Source: an uncultured Lachnospiraceae bacterium
GTDB lineage: Bacteria; Bacillota; Clostridia; Lachnospirales; Lachnospiraceae
Direction: 5' to 3'
Length of the DNA stretch: 6,310 nt
Assembly: GCA_902796375.1 (NCBI GenBank)
Contig: CADBOW010000178.1
Location: forward strand, 1-6,310
The first letter of the stretch is position 1, and the number at the start of each line of letters is the position of its first letter. Positions 1 to 5,863 of this stretch are shown one piece after another. The notes below the pieces were generated by a model. It searched no databases and was not told where the DNA came from. It saw only the letters and a program-made list of their open reading frames with translations. Both the position numbers and the translations under genes were made by a program.

Positions 1-585
1 GCGCAGGAAATCATGATCCAGGCAATAAGCCACATCCAGGCGGAGTCCGTCGATGTCAAACTCGGACACCCAGCCGCGAACCGCATTGAAAATGTGCTCG
101 ATCACAGCTTCATTTCTAAGGTTCAGCTTCACCAGATCATAGTTGCCTTCCCAGCCCTCATACCAGAAGCCGTCATTGTAATTGGAATTTCCGTCAAAGG
201 ACAGGTGGAACCAGTCCTTGTAGGGAGAATCCCATTTCTTCTCCAGAACATCCCGGAATGCCCAGAAGCCCCGGCCCACATGATTGAACACGCCGTCCAG
301 CACTACGCGGATACCGGCTTCGTGCAGCGCATCCACAACCTTCTTAAAGTCCTCGTTGGTACCAAGGCGGTTATCGATCTGTGTATAATCCTGGGTGTTA
401 TATCCGTGGGTATCCGACCGGAATACCGGTGAGAAGTAGATCGCATTGATCCCCAGCTTCGTCATGTGGGGGATCCAATCCAGCACCTTCAGGATCCGAT
501 GTTCCGTCAGACCGTCATTTTCATAGGGTGCTCCGCAGAAACCCAGGGGATAGATCTGATAAAATACACTTTCTTCATACCACAT
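1..585 (-). CDS. GH13 alpha-amylase family glycoside hydrolase, C-terminus cut by window edge
   Basis: This is the N-terminal 195 residues of a glycoside hydrolase family 13 enzyme, which cleaves alpha-glucosidic bonds in maltodextrins or starch fragments. The protein begins directly in the catalytic TIM barrel (FYQIYPLGF, residues 8-16), with no signal peptide and no N-terminal carbohydrate-binding domain, so it is probably cytoplasmic. Conserved region I is DGVFNH (residues 97-102). Region II is DGLRLDVA (179-186), with Asp184 as the expected nucleophile and Arg182 as the conserved arginine. The general acid/base Glu and region IV lie beyond the left edge. The ATG at 585 has a GGAGG on the minus strand at 596-600, 10 nt upstream. 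It starts 31 bp after the GH25 gene with no hairpin between, so co-transcription is likely. The motifs resemble the neopullulanase/cyclomaltodextrinase branch, but exact specificity (amylase, maltogenic enzyme, glucosidase) cannot be read from this fragment. The frame is open to base 1. Confidence 0.93.
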   Translation of the reverse strand, partial: MWYEESVFYQIYPLGFCGAPYENDGLTEHRILKVLDWIPHMTKLGINAIYFSPVFRSDTHGYNTQDYTQIDNRLGTNEDFKKVVDALHEAGIRVVLDGVFNHVGRGFWAFRDVLEKKWDSPYKDWFHLSFDGNSNYNDGFWYEGWEGNYDLVKLNLRNEAVIEHIFNAVRGWVSEFDIDGLRLDVAYCLDHDFLR

Positions 586-616
586 ATTATGTAAACCTCC
601 GTTGTATTTTCGATTC

Positions 617-1711
617 TTACCGCAGCCAGACGTTCAGATCCACATTTCCGGTGATGCCGGGGACCGTCCCGTCCGAAGCATACTGCCAGCCCTCCACATG
701 ATAGGGGAACTGGGGCGTGTCATATGCCGCAAGCCAAAACTCATACTTGCCCAGTACCGAAAGATCCAGTGCCGAAACAAACCAGTAGGTGGACGCATAG
801 ATCATCGGCGTATATCCCGCCTTCTCTATGGTCTCACAGAAGCCACGCAAAGCTTCCGTCCTGTCTGCCACGGAAATGTTGTTCGCACGGACGCCCTCCG
901 CTTCGATCTTCTCGGTATCAATGATGATGGGCTGTTTCACCTTGTAGGGCTTCACCATTTTCAGGACCAGGTTCGCCTCCTCGACGCCCTCATCATAATT
1001 CACTGCCTCCGTGAAGAAGTAGGTACCAACCTCCAGACCCGCTTCCGTTGCGCCCTTCATATTGGCATCAAAGTAAGCGTCCTTCTTGATCTTACCCTCT
1101 TCTCCGTATCCGCGGAAGCCCGCACGAATGATGGCGATCTCCACACCGCTGGCTTTCACCTGTGCCCAGTCGATGGTTTCCTGATATTCGGACACATCGA
1201 TGGCAACCCGTCCGGCCTTCTTGCCGTCAGGGTAATAATTCATGTAGGCTTTCCCTTCCTTGGTGTAGAAATCATTTTCAAAGTCATAATCATCTCGCTT
1301 CACGCCGGAAACCACCTTGAAATAGGAGCAGTCCGGATAGGTTCCGAACAGAACATATGCCTTCTTCAGGTAAGCCACGTAATTCTCCCGCACCAGGTCG
1401 GTCATATCCGTCGGTGCATCAAATTTGATCTTTCCAGCCAGGGTTTCCACATCCACAGGATTTCCCTTGATCTCATTTTTCCGGATCTCATGGACCAGCA
1501 GAACTGTCAGTACGATACATACCACCGCCAGAAAGCCGCTCAAAGCCAGCAGCTTCAGCTGTCTCTTCCGAAAGACGCGATGCTCTTTCAGGCGCAGGCG
1601 ATGTTCGTCCAGATATCCCGCATGTCGTCCCTCCTCATATGCCTGCTGCATCTCCGGAGTATCATACTCCATCGAGTCCGACATCTGATCCTGTATTTCT
1701 TCTTTCTTCAT
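617..1711 (-). CDS. Membrane-anchored GH25 lysozyme-like (1,4-beta-N-acetylmuramidase) protein
   Basis: A 364-residue predicted type II membrane protein with a C-terminal glycoside hydrolase family 25 domain, a family that cleaves the MurNAc-GlcNAc bond of peptidoglycan. Residues 1-52 form a charged cytoplasmic segment. Residues ~53-73 (LKLLALSGF...VLLV) form one membrane span with no obvious signal-peptidase site. Residues ~74-167 are an external segment with no family I recognise. The GH25 domain covers ~168-364: VAIDVSEYQ (169-177, Asp172 at the usual active-site position), IIIDTE (262-267, Asp265 and Glu267 forming the DxE catalytic pair), WQY (342-344) and a terminal VDLN (357-360). All key acidic residues are present, so it should be active. 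The ATG at 1711 has AAGGA on the minus strand at 1719-1723 with 7-nt spacing. It is the first gene after a strong predicted promoter and probably shares its transcript with the amylase gene downstream. Roles could be cell-wall remodelling or turnover; there is no holin or phage context. Confidence 0.92.
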   Translation of the reverse strand: MKKEEIQDQMSDSMEYDTPEMQQAYEEGRHAGYLDEHRLRLKEHRVFRKRQLKLLALSGFLAVVCIVLTVLLVHEIRKNEIKGNPVDVETLAGKIKFDAPTDMTDLVRENYVAYLKKAYVLFGTYPDCSYFKVVSGVKRDDYDFENDFYTKEGKAYMNYYPDGKKAGRVAIDVSEYQETIDWAQVKASGVEIAIIRAGFRGYGEEGKIKKDAYFDANMKGATEAGLEVGTYFFTEAVNYDEGVEEANLVLKMVKPYKVKQPIIIDTEKIEAEGVRANNISVADRTEALRGFCETIEKAGYTPMIYASTYWFVSALDLSVLGKYEFWLAAYDTPQFPYHVEGWQYASDGTVPGITGNVDLNVWLR

Positions 1712-1752
1712 AAATCTTTCCTTATCATGAATCGTTTCACTTCACGCCCTCC

Positions 1753-1774
1753 CGGAGCATGCTCCGAAAAAAAA
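1753..1774 (-). promoter_or_regulatory. 5' leader element: T8 run followed by perfect 14-nt palindrome
   Basis: The perfect palindrome CGGAGCATGCTCCG (1753-1766) is preceded, in the minus-strand direction of transcription, by eight T residues (1767-1774). From the predicted start near 1778 the RNA would begin with a few bases, then U8 and then the palindrome. The order is reversed relative to an intrinsic terminator of this transcript, and on the plus strand the palindrome is followed by A's, so it terminates neither direction. It could be a short 5' stem-loop that stabilises the mRNA, a dimeric protein-binding site just after the promoter, or chance. The structure is seen in the sequence; the role is inference. 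Confidence 0.4.
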
Positions 1775-1784
1775 CAATACAAGC

Positions 1785-1840
1785 ATTATAGTATGGATAG
1801 CGTATCATTTCAAATCTTTTATTTTTACCATAAAATAGAA
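1785..1840 (-). promoter_or_regulatory. Strong sigma-A-type promoter for the GH25-GH13 genes
   Basis: On the minus strand a -35 TTGAAA (1808-1813, 5 of 6 to consensus) and a -10 TATAAT (1785-1790, 6 of 6) are separated by exactly 17 bp. The segment just upstream of the -35 (1814-1840) is almost all A and T with A-runs, as in an UP element. The predicted start of transcription is near 1778, giving a leader of about 67 nt before the GH25 ATG at 1711. The call comes from consensus and spacing only. Confidence 0.75.
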
Positions 1841-1847
1841 ATGACCC

Positions 1848-1872
1848 GTATGACACCTTCTCCAAGTCATAC
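1848..1872. repeat. 7-bp inverted repeat upstream of the GH25 promoter (possible operator)
   Basis: GTATGAC (1848-1854) and GTCATAC (1866-1872) form perfect inverted arms around an 11-bp spacer. A further ATGAC half-site lies at 1841-1845, 9 bp from the matching bases of the left arm and in the same orientation. The repeat is centred about 80 bp upstream of the predicted start site, a typical position for an activator and too far upstream to block the polymerase simply. No regulator family could be assigned from the half-site. Confidence 0.4.
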
Positions 1873-2021
1873 AGGCCATATTCATATATTGACTACCCCC
1901 ACTACGTAATCAACGATTGAATATACTATAGCACTTTTGGCTAAAAAGGAAAAGTCTTTTTGTGCATTACGATTAATTTTTGGCAAATGTTACAAAACTC
2001 ATACACAAAGATTACAGAAAT

Positions 2022-2066
2022 AAAAGGATGTGGGCGGCCGCAATCGTCAGATTGCACAACCGCCCA
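2022..2066 (-). terminator. Intrinsic terminator of the acyl-CoA ligase gene
   Basis: The arms 2031-2037 (TGGGCGG) and 2060-2066 (CCGCCCA) pair over 7 bp. An inner stem of 6 bp (2040-2045 with 2050-2055) closes a 4-nt loop, and a small asymmetric internal loop separates the two stems. In the minus direction the hairpin is followed after about five bases by a T-rich tail (TTTTATTT, 2018-2025). The hairpin begins 13 bp after the ligase stop codon. The plus-strand side has no T tract, so it should act only on the ligase transcript. Confidence 0.8.
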
Positions 2067-2079
2067 TACACCAAAACCC

Positions 2080-3714
2080 TTATGACTGATTCTCCTTTGC
2101 CACCAGATTCGCTGCTCCGTATCTCTCACGCAGAACCGGCTTCTCAATCTTTCCGGTTGCATTTCTGGGAACCTCCGCAAAGATCACCTTGCGGGGACGC
2201 TTATAACGGGGAAGCTCCAGGCAGAAGTTGTTGATATCCTCTTCCGTAGCTTCTTCTCCCGGCTTCAGCTCGATGATCGCCGCAGCGATCTCTCCCTGTC
2301 TCGGATCCGGCAGACCGATCACTGCCACATCATTGATCTTGGAATTCTTCATCAGGAAGCTCTCGATCTGTACCGGATAGATATTCTCACCACCACTGAT
2401 GATGACATCCTTCTTTCTGTCTACCAGCCAGATGAATCCGTCCTCGTCCAGCTTCGCCATATCTCCGGTGAAGAGCCATCCGTCCCGGATGCTCTCTGCT
2501 GTCGCCTCGGGATTCTTATAGTATTCGATCATTACGCCGGGGCCTCGAACGATCAGCTCGCCCACCTCTCCCTTCGGAACGGGAACGCCTGATTCATCCA
2601 CGATGTTCGTCTCCCATCCGTAACCGGGAACACCGATGGCGCCCACATGATCGATATTCTCGATCCCGAGATGGACGCAGCCGGGTCCGATGGACTCCGA
2701 AAGACCGTAGTTTGTATCATAATCATGGTTCGGGAAGATAGCCTTCCAGCGGGTGATCAGAGATGCCGGAACCGGCTGTGCACCGATATGCATCAGTCTC
2801 CACTGATCCAGCTTATAATCCGAAACCTTCATCTTGCCGCTTTCCAACGCTACCAGAATATCCTGTGCCCAGGGCACCAGAAGCCATACGATGGTACATC
2901 CTTCCTTGCTGACTGTATCCAGAACATATTCCGGCTTCGTCCCCTTCAGCAGCACTGCCTTTCCGCCGGAGATCAGGCTTCCGAACCAATGCATCTTCGC
3001 CCCCGTATGATACAACGGCGGTATGCAGAGGAACACGTCATCCTTCGTCTGCCCATGATGCATCTGCTCCACTCTGGCCGAATGCATCAGCGCCTTATGC
3101 TCATGCAGGATGGCCTTCGGGAAGCCCGTGGTTCCTGATGAGAAGTAAATGGCTGCATTATCCGAATCTATGATCGGGATATCCGGATTCGCACTGCTGC
3201 AGTTGGCAACCAGCTCATTATAATCCTCCGCAAAGGACGGACAGCCCTCGCCCACGTAGAACAGCAGACGATTTTTGGAGATCCGCTCGGCGATCTCCTC
3301 CACACGGCCGATGAAAGCCGGACCGAATACAAGGATATCCACATCCGCCAGCTTCACGCAATACTCGATCTCTTCCGAGTCATAACGGAAATTCAGCGGC
3401 ACGGCGATGGCACCTGTCTTCAGGATACCGAAGTAGATCGGCAGCCACTCCAGGCAGTTCATCAGAAGGATTCCCACCTTGTCGTCCTTCTTGATCCCCC
3501 GGGACATAAGTAAATGTGCAAACCGGTTCGCCTTCTCATTAAACACGGACCAGGTGATCTCTCTCCGGTAAGGAGCCTTCGGATTCGGCTCTGTCAGCTC
3601 ATATTCACGCCATGTCACACGGCGGAGCTCCTTGATCTCCGGATTCACCTCTACCAGAGCCACATCATTTGCATAAATTTTGGCATTTCTCTCCAATAAG
3701 TCTGTAATCGGCAT
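2080..3714 (-). CDS. AMP-forming acyl-CoA synthetase/ligase (ANL superfamily)
   Basis: A 544-residue ANL-family adenylating enzyme, predicted to activate a carboxylic acid with ATP to an acyl-AMP and transfer it to coenzyme A in the cytoplasm. The motifs run in the expected order: P-loop YFSSGTTGFPK (190-200), YGLSES (336-341), FTGD (415-418), DRKKDVIISGGENIYP (432-447) and the C-terminal catalytic-lysine motif NATGKIEK (519-526, Lys522). The length is normal. Near the N-terminus an A1-like segment appears twice, as RRVTWREYE and then RREITW about 20 residues later, giving this protein a longer lead-in than most relatives. The start chosen is the ATG at 3714, preceded by AGGGGA with 8-nt spacing. 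An in-frame GTG at 3762 lacks a ribosome binding site and would lie only ~9 nt after the predicted transcription start. The gene has its own promoter and terminator, so it is probably monocistronic. The substrate is unknown; medium- or long-chain fatty acids, aromatic acids, carnitine-type or bile acids are all possible. Confidence 0.93.
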   Translation of the reverse strand: MPITDLLERNAKIYANDVALVEVNPEIKELRRVTWREYELTEPNPKAPYRREITWSVFNEKANRFAHLLMSRGIKKDDKVGILLMNCLEWLPIYFGILKTGAIAVPLNFRYDSEEIEYCVKLADVDILVFGPAFIGRVEEIAERISKNRLLFYVGEGCPSFAEDYNELVANCSSANPDIPIIDSDNAAIYFSSGTTGFPKAILHEHKALMHSARVEQMHHGQTKDDVFLCIPPLYHTGAKMHWFGSLISGGKAVLLKGTKPEYVLDTVSKEGCTIVWLLVPWAQDILVALESGKMKVSDYKLDQWRLMHIGAQPVPASLITRWKAIFPNHDYDTNYGLSESIGPGCVHLGIENIDHVGAIGVPGYGWETNIVDESGVPVPKGEVGELIVRGPGVMIEYYKNPEATAESIRDGWLFTGDMAKLDEDGFIWLVDRKKDVIISGGENIYPVQIESFLMKNSKINDVAVIGLPDPRQGEIAAAIIELKPGEEATEEDINNFCLELPRYKRPRKVIFAEVPRNATGKIEKPVLRERYGAANLVAKENQS

Positions 3715-3722
3715 AATCAGAT

Positions 3723-3728
3723 TCCCCT
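3723..3728 (-). promoter_or_regulatory. Ribosome binding site deciding the acyl-CoA ligase start
   Basis: AGGGGA on the minus strand lies 8 nt upstream of the ATG at 3714. The longer in-frame start (GTG at 3762) has only A/T-rich sequence with no purine-rich core before it. The residues after 3714 (MPITDLLERNA) also read as a typical start of this enzyme family. Confidence 0.75.
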
Positions 3729-3777
3729 GTACTTTCTTATAGTCTTTGCTTTTTTGATACACTAAACATGCTTTATT

Positions 3778-3806
3778 ATTTTAACACGTTGTTGCAGTAA
3801 AGTAAA
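3778..3806 (-). promoter_or_regulatory. Candidate sigma-A promoter for the acyl-CoA ligase
   Basis: On the minus strand, TTTACT (3801-3806, 4 of 6 to the -35 consensus) and TAAAAT (3778-3783, 5 of 6 to the -10) are 17 bp apart. The predicted start is near 3771, giving a leader of about 57 nt. The spacer contains the small inverted repeat AACA-ACG-TGTT, next to the -10. No intrinsic terminator follows the upstream kinase gene, so read-through from it is also possible. Confidence 0.5.
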
Positions 3807-3817
3807 TGATTACTTCC

Positions 3818-5080
3818 TTACCATCGGATCCGGAAGGCCACCCCTTCCTCCTGCCTCTCAGCGGAAATGCTCCAACCATGAAGTCCGATGATATCCTTCG
3901 CCAGCGCCAGGCCGATCCCGGTATTTCCGTTCTTCCCGGTATAGAATCGGTCAAAAAGATGTGACAGTTCATCGTCACTGAACTCCTCCACATCATTCCA
4001 GATGGTCAGTTCGTTCTGACGGTTCGAGATCCGGATCCTGTGAACCGCATACTTGATCGCATTCGTCAGCAGATTCGTCACAGCATGTTCCAGATGATTC
4101 GCATCCGCAGAAACCTTCGCCTCCTGCAGATCCAGCTCCACCTCCAGATTCCTGCTGCGGATCACACCCTCCATGGGCATCAGGCAGTCCTGAAGAAACT
4201 CATTTACCGCAATCTCCTCCTTCTCCAGCCGGATGGATCCGCTTTCGATCTTTGCAATGCTGAGGATCCCTTCCACCAGATCGCTCATATGCTCTGCCTG
4301 GGACGCGATCACACGCCCGGTCTTCGGATAATCGGTGATGACACCCTTCTGGATCCCCTCCGCATATCCGCGGATGGCAGTCAGCGGGGTCTTCAGCTCA
4401 TGAGAGGTATTCTCGAAGAACTGCTTCTGGATCAGCTGTGTCTGCTCCATCTTCTTTCCCAGCTGATATCCCGCAAAGCTGCCGATCAGTCCGATGGCGA
4501 TGGCTGCAAACAGGAAGATCAGATTCATCCGGTTGACCATGTCATACTCGCCGGTCACATCGATATAAGCTACCTCTCTTCCCACGCCTTCGATCATATC
4601 CGAATCCGGGTTTGCCTTAAGAAAATAAATGTGTCCGTCGATCTCCGTTCTGGTAAGCTCCGTGGAATCATGTTCCGCGCACCAGTCCCGGATCCGCTTC
4701 TCCTTCGGCGAATAAAACACGTCCAGCTTCTCTTCCACCTGCTCATCCGTAGGAATGATCAGAATCTCCGCGGAATAGAGTGTCGATTCCTCCTGGGTAT
4801 CCGCGGCAGCGGTTTCCAGCCCGGAATCCTCCGACGTCTCGTCCTCGATCTGGGTGATCACTCCCGTCAGATCTCCGCCGGCCAGCGCCTCCTCCACATA
4901 GACCGCAACCTTGGAGGAAGCGGCATACGTATCGATCGACAGTACCTGGCTGATGGCAGACTCGGATTCCGACCGGATCTGATGACGGATCACCACATTG
5001 AATATCACAAGGAACAGCAGCAATGTGACCACAACCGCCGTTCCTACCAGTACTGCTATATTAACCTTGGTACGTTTCAT
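3818..5080 (-). CDS. Two-component sensor histidine kinase, membrane-bound, no HAMP domain
   Basis: A 420-residue sensor kinase that should autophosphorylate on histidine and pass the phosphate to the adjacent response regulator. The first membrane span is at ~7-31 and the second at ~186-206, framing an external region of about 150 residues rich in Asp, Glu, Ser and Thr, with no recognised sensor fold. The H-box is FFENTSHELKTPLTAIRGYA (His227). The N-box is NLLTNAIKY (Asn340), the F-box LFDRFY (375-380) and the G2-box TGIGLALAK (387-395). The G1 region WNDVEEF keeps the aspartate (Asp363) but lacks the usual glycines. Only ~20 residues separate the second span from His227, too few for HAMP. 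The ATG at 5080 has GGAGG 6 nt upstream; an in-frame ATG at 5104 has no suitably spaced site. Its first 20 nt overlap the regulator gene, implying translational coupling. The stimulus is unknown. Confidence 0.93.
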   Translation of the reverse strand: MKRTKVNIAVLVGTAVVVTLLLFLVIFNVVIRHQIRSESESAISQVLSIDTYAASSKVAVYVEEALAGGDLTGVITQIEDETSEDSGLETAAADTQEESTLYSAEILIIPTDEQVEEKLDVFYSPKEKRIRDWCAEHDSTELTRTEIDGHIYFLKANPDSDMIEGVGREVAYIDVTGEYDMVNRMNLIFLFAAIAIGLIGSFAGYQLGKKMEQTQLIQKQFFENTSHELKTPLTAIRGYAEGIQKGVITDYPKTGRVIASQAEHMSDLVEGILSIAKIESGSIRLEKEEIAVNEFLQDCLMPMEGVIRSRNLEVELDLQEAKVSADANHLEHAVTNLLTNAIKYAVHRIRISNRQNELTIWNDVEEFSDDELSHLFDRFYTGKNGNTGIGLALAKDIIGLHGWSISAERQEEGVAFRIRW

Positions 5081-5762
5081 TTCCGTCCTCCAGCTTATAT
5101 CCATATCCCCAGACAGCGGTGATCCGCACCCTGCTTCCCTGCTTCTTCAGCTTCTGCCGGATCCTACGCACGGTTTCATCCGTCACTCTGGTTTCCACAT
5201 CCTCGGCATCGATCCCCCAGACCCGGTCCAGCAGCTCATCTCTGGACACTGCCACCCCCGGATGCTCCATCAGCGTTTCCAGGAGCGAGAACTCCGTAAC
5301 GGACAACTCCAGGCTCTTGGAATTGCAGTACGCCGTATGGTCCTCGGTGGAAAATGAAATGTCCCCGTACATCCGGTTGTTTTGGGCGGTACTGCTCATC
5401 CTGGCCCGGCGCAGCAGTGCATTTACCCGGACCACCAGCAGAGACGGTGAGAATGGCTTGATGAGATAATCATCGCCCCCCAGCATCAGTCCGCGCATCT
5501 GATCCGCTTCACTTTCCTTCGCCGTCAGTATAATGATGGGCACATCCGAGATATCCCGCAGCTTCCTGCATATGGTCAGGCCGTCGCTTCCCGGCATCAT
5601 CACATCCAGGATCACCAGGTCACAGGGATCCTTCGAAAATGCATCATACAGCGCATCTCCCGTGGAAAATGTACTGACCTCATATCCTCCGTTGGTAAGA
5701 AATCCCTCCAGTACATCCAGGATATCCTGTTCATCATCTGCTGCATAGATTCTCTGTCCCAT
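5061..5762 (-). CDS. OmpR/PhoB-family response regulator transcription factor
   Basis: A 233-residue response regulator paired with the kinase downstream. The receiver domain (~3-118) has the acidic pocket AADDE (Asp9/Asp10), the phospho-acceptor Asp53 in ILDVMMPG, the switch Thr80 in IILTAKE, and Lys102 in IKPFSP. A winged-helix DNA-binding domain of the OmpR/PhoB type fills ~128-226, ending in the typical ITAVWGYGYKLE. The length is standard for the family and all key residues are intact. The ATG at 5762 has GGAGGAG immediately upstream (5765-5771). A longer frame starting at TTG 5861 would translate through the stem-loop and add 33 residues foreign to the family, so it was not used. The target genes are unknown; autoregulation and control of neighbouring genes are common in the family, but nothing here proves it. 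Confidence 0.95.
   Translation of the reverse strand: MGQRIYAADDEQDILDVLEGFLTNGGYEVSTFSTGDALYDAFSKDPCDLVILDVMMPGSDGLTICRKLRDISDVPIIILTAKESEADQMRGLMLGGDDYLIKPFSPSLLVVRVNALLRRARMSSTAQNNRMYGDISFSTEDHTAYCNSKSLELSVTEFSLLETLMEHPGVAVSRDELLDRVWGIDAEDVETRVTDETVRRIRQKLKKQGSRVRITAVWGYGYKLEDGNETYQG
5087..5091 (-). promoter_or_regulatory. Kinase ribosome binding site embedded in the regulator gene
   Basis: GGAGG on the minus strand lies 6 nt before the kinase ATG at 5080 and inside the last codons of the response regulator. It decides the kinase start against the upstream in-frame ATG at 5104 and supports coupled translation of the pair, with the two reading frames overlapping at 5061-5080. Confidence 0.75.
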
Positions 5763-5781
5763 AACTCCTCCGTTACATAAA

Positions 5782-5812
5782 GATTGCCTGCCCCTTGTGA
5801 GAGCAGGCAATC
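5782..5812 (-). terminator. Stem-loop before the response regulator (possible attenuator or weak terminator)
   Basis: The perfect 10-bp arms GATTGCCTGC (5782-5791) and GCAGGCAATC (5803-5812) enclose an 11-nt loop. In the minus-strand direction it is followed by only three T's (CTTTATG), so a full intrinsic terminator is doubtful. On the plus strand a T-rich but broken stretch follows, but no plus-strand gene leads into it. It lies 51 nt after the stop of the acidic repeat protein and 10 nt before the regulator's GGAGG. It could partly terminate the upstream transcript, act as an mRNA-processing or stability element, or modulate translation of the regulator. Confidence 0.55.
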
Positions 5813-5863
5813 CATTTCTGTTTTCATGCTTCCTGTCGCCGACGATCCTTCTATCATGCAATC

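Larger units (their letters stand above)
1712..2079. other. 368-bp intergenic region between the acyl-CoA ligase and GH25 genes
   Basis: No credible coding sequence was found on either strand here; the open frames that enter it are antisense continuations of the flanking genes and lack ribosome binding sites. From high to low coordinates it holds the ligase terminator (2022-2066), an A/T-rich stretch (about 1920-2010), a G-rich tract on the minus strand (near 1892-1905, GTAGT repeated around GGGG), a 7-bp inverted repeat (1848-1872), an A/T-rich upstream segment plus promoter (1785-1840), and the predicted GH25 leader with a U8 run and palindrome. The stretch 1931-1965 can form two mutually exclusive A/T-only hairpins: 1933-1938 with 1950-1955, or 1943-1948 with 1956-1961. 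These are weak and may be chance in A/T-rich DNA. Confidence 0.7.

Noticed and set aside
1753..1774. Palindrome plus homopolymer as an intrinsic terminator
   Set aside because: The T run comes before the stem in the minus direction and is an A run after it in the plus direction, so neither orientation fits.
602..1909. Long plus-strand open frame (435 codons) antisense to the GH25 gene
   Set aside because: It mirrors the GH25 gene, shows no family motif or ribosome binding site, and the minus-strand frame has complete GH25 catalytic motifs.
1931..1965. Two alternative A/T-only hairpins resembling an attenuator switch
   Set aside because: The stems are only 6 bp with little G/C, the element lies upstream of the predicted GH25 start so would not be in that RNA, and A/T-rich DNA gives such pairs by chance.
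1980..2234. Plus-strand open frame beginning in the intergenic region
   Set aside because: It runs through the ligase terminator hairpin into the antisense of the ligase C-terminus and has no ribosome binding site or recognisable product.
3715..3762. N-terminal extension of the acyl-CoA ligase from GTG at 3762
   Set aside because: It has no ribosome binding site and almost no leader after the predicted promoter; AGGGGA before the ATG at 3714 is better.
3794..3815. Inverted repeat AGTAA-ATGA-TTACT just after the kinase stop as a terminator
   Set aside because: It is only a 5-bp A/T-rich stem without a T tract; it also overlaps the candidate -35 of the ligase promoter.
4040..5122. Long plus-strand open frame antisense to the histidine kinase
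   Set aside because: The composition (rich in Leu, Arg, His, Gln) is that of a reverse-frame shadow; the minus strand encodes all kinase boxes.
5763..5861. N-terminal extension of the response regulator from TTG at 5861
   Set aside because: It would translate through the 5782-5812 stem-loop and bypass the strong GGAGGAG and ATG at 5762; receiver domains begin where the shorter form does.
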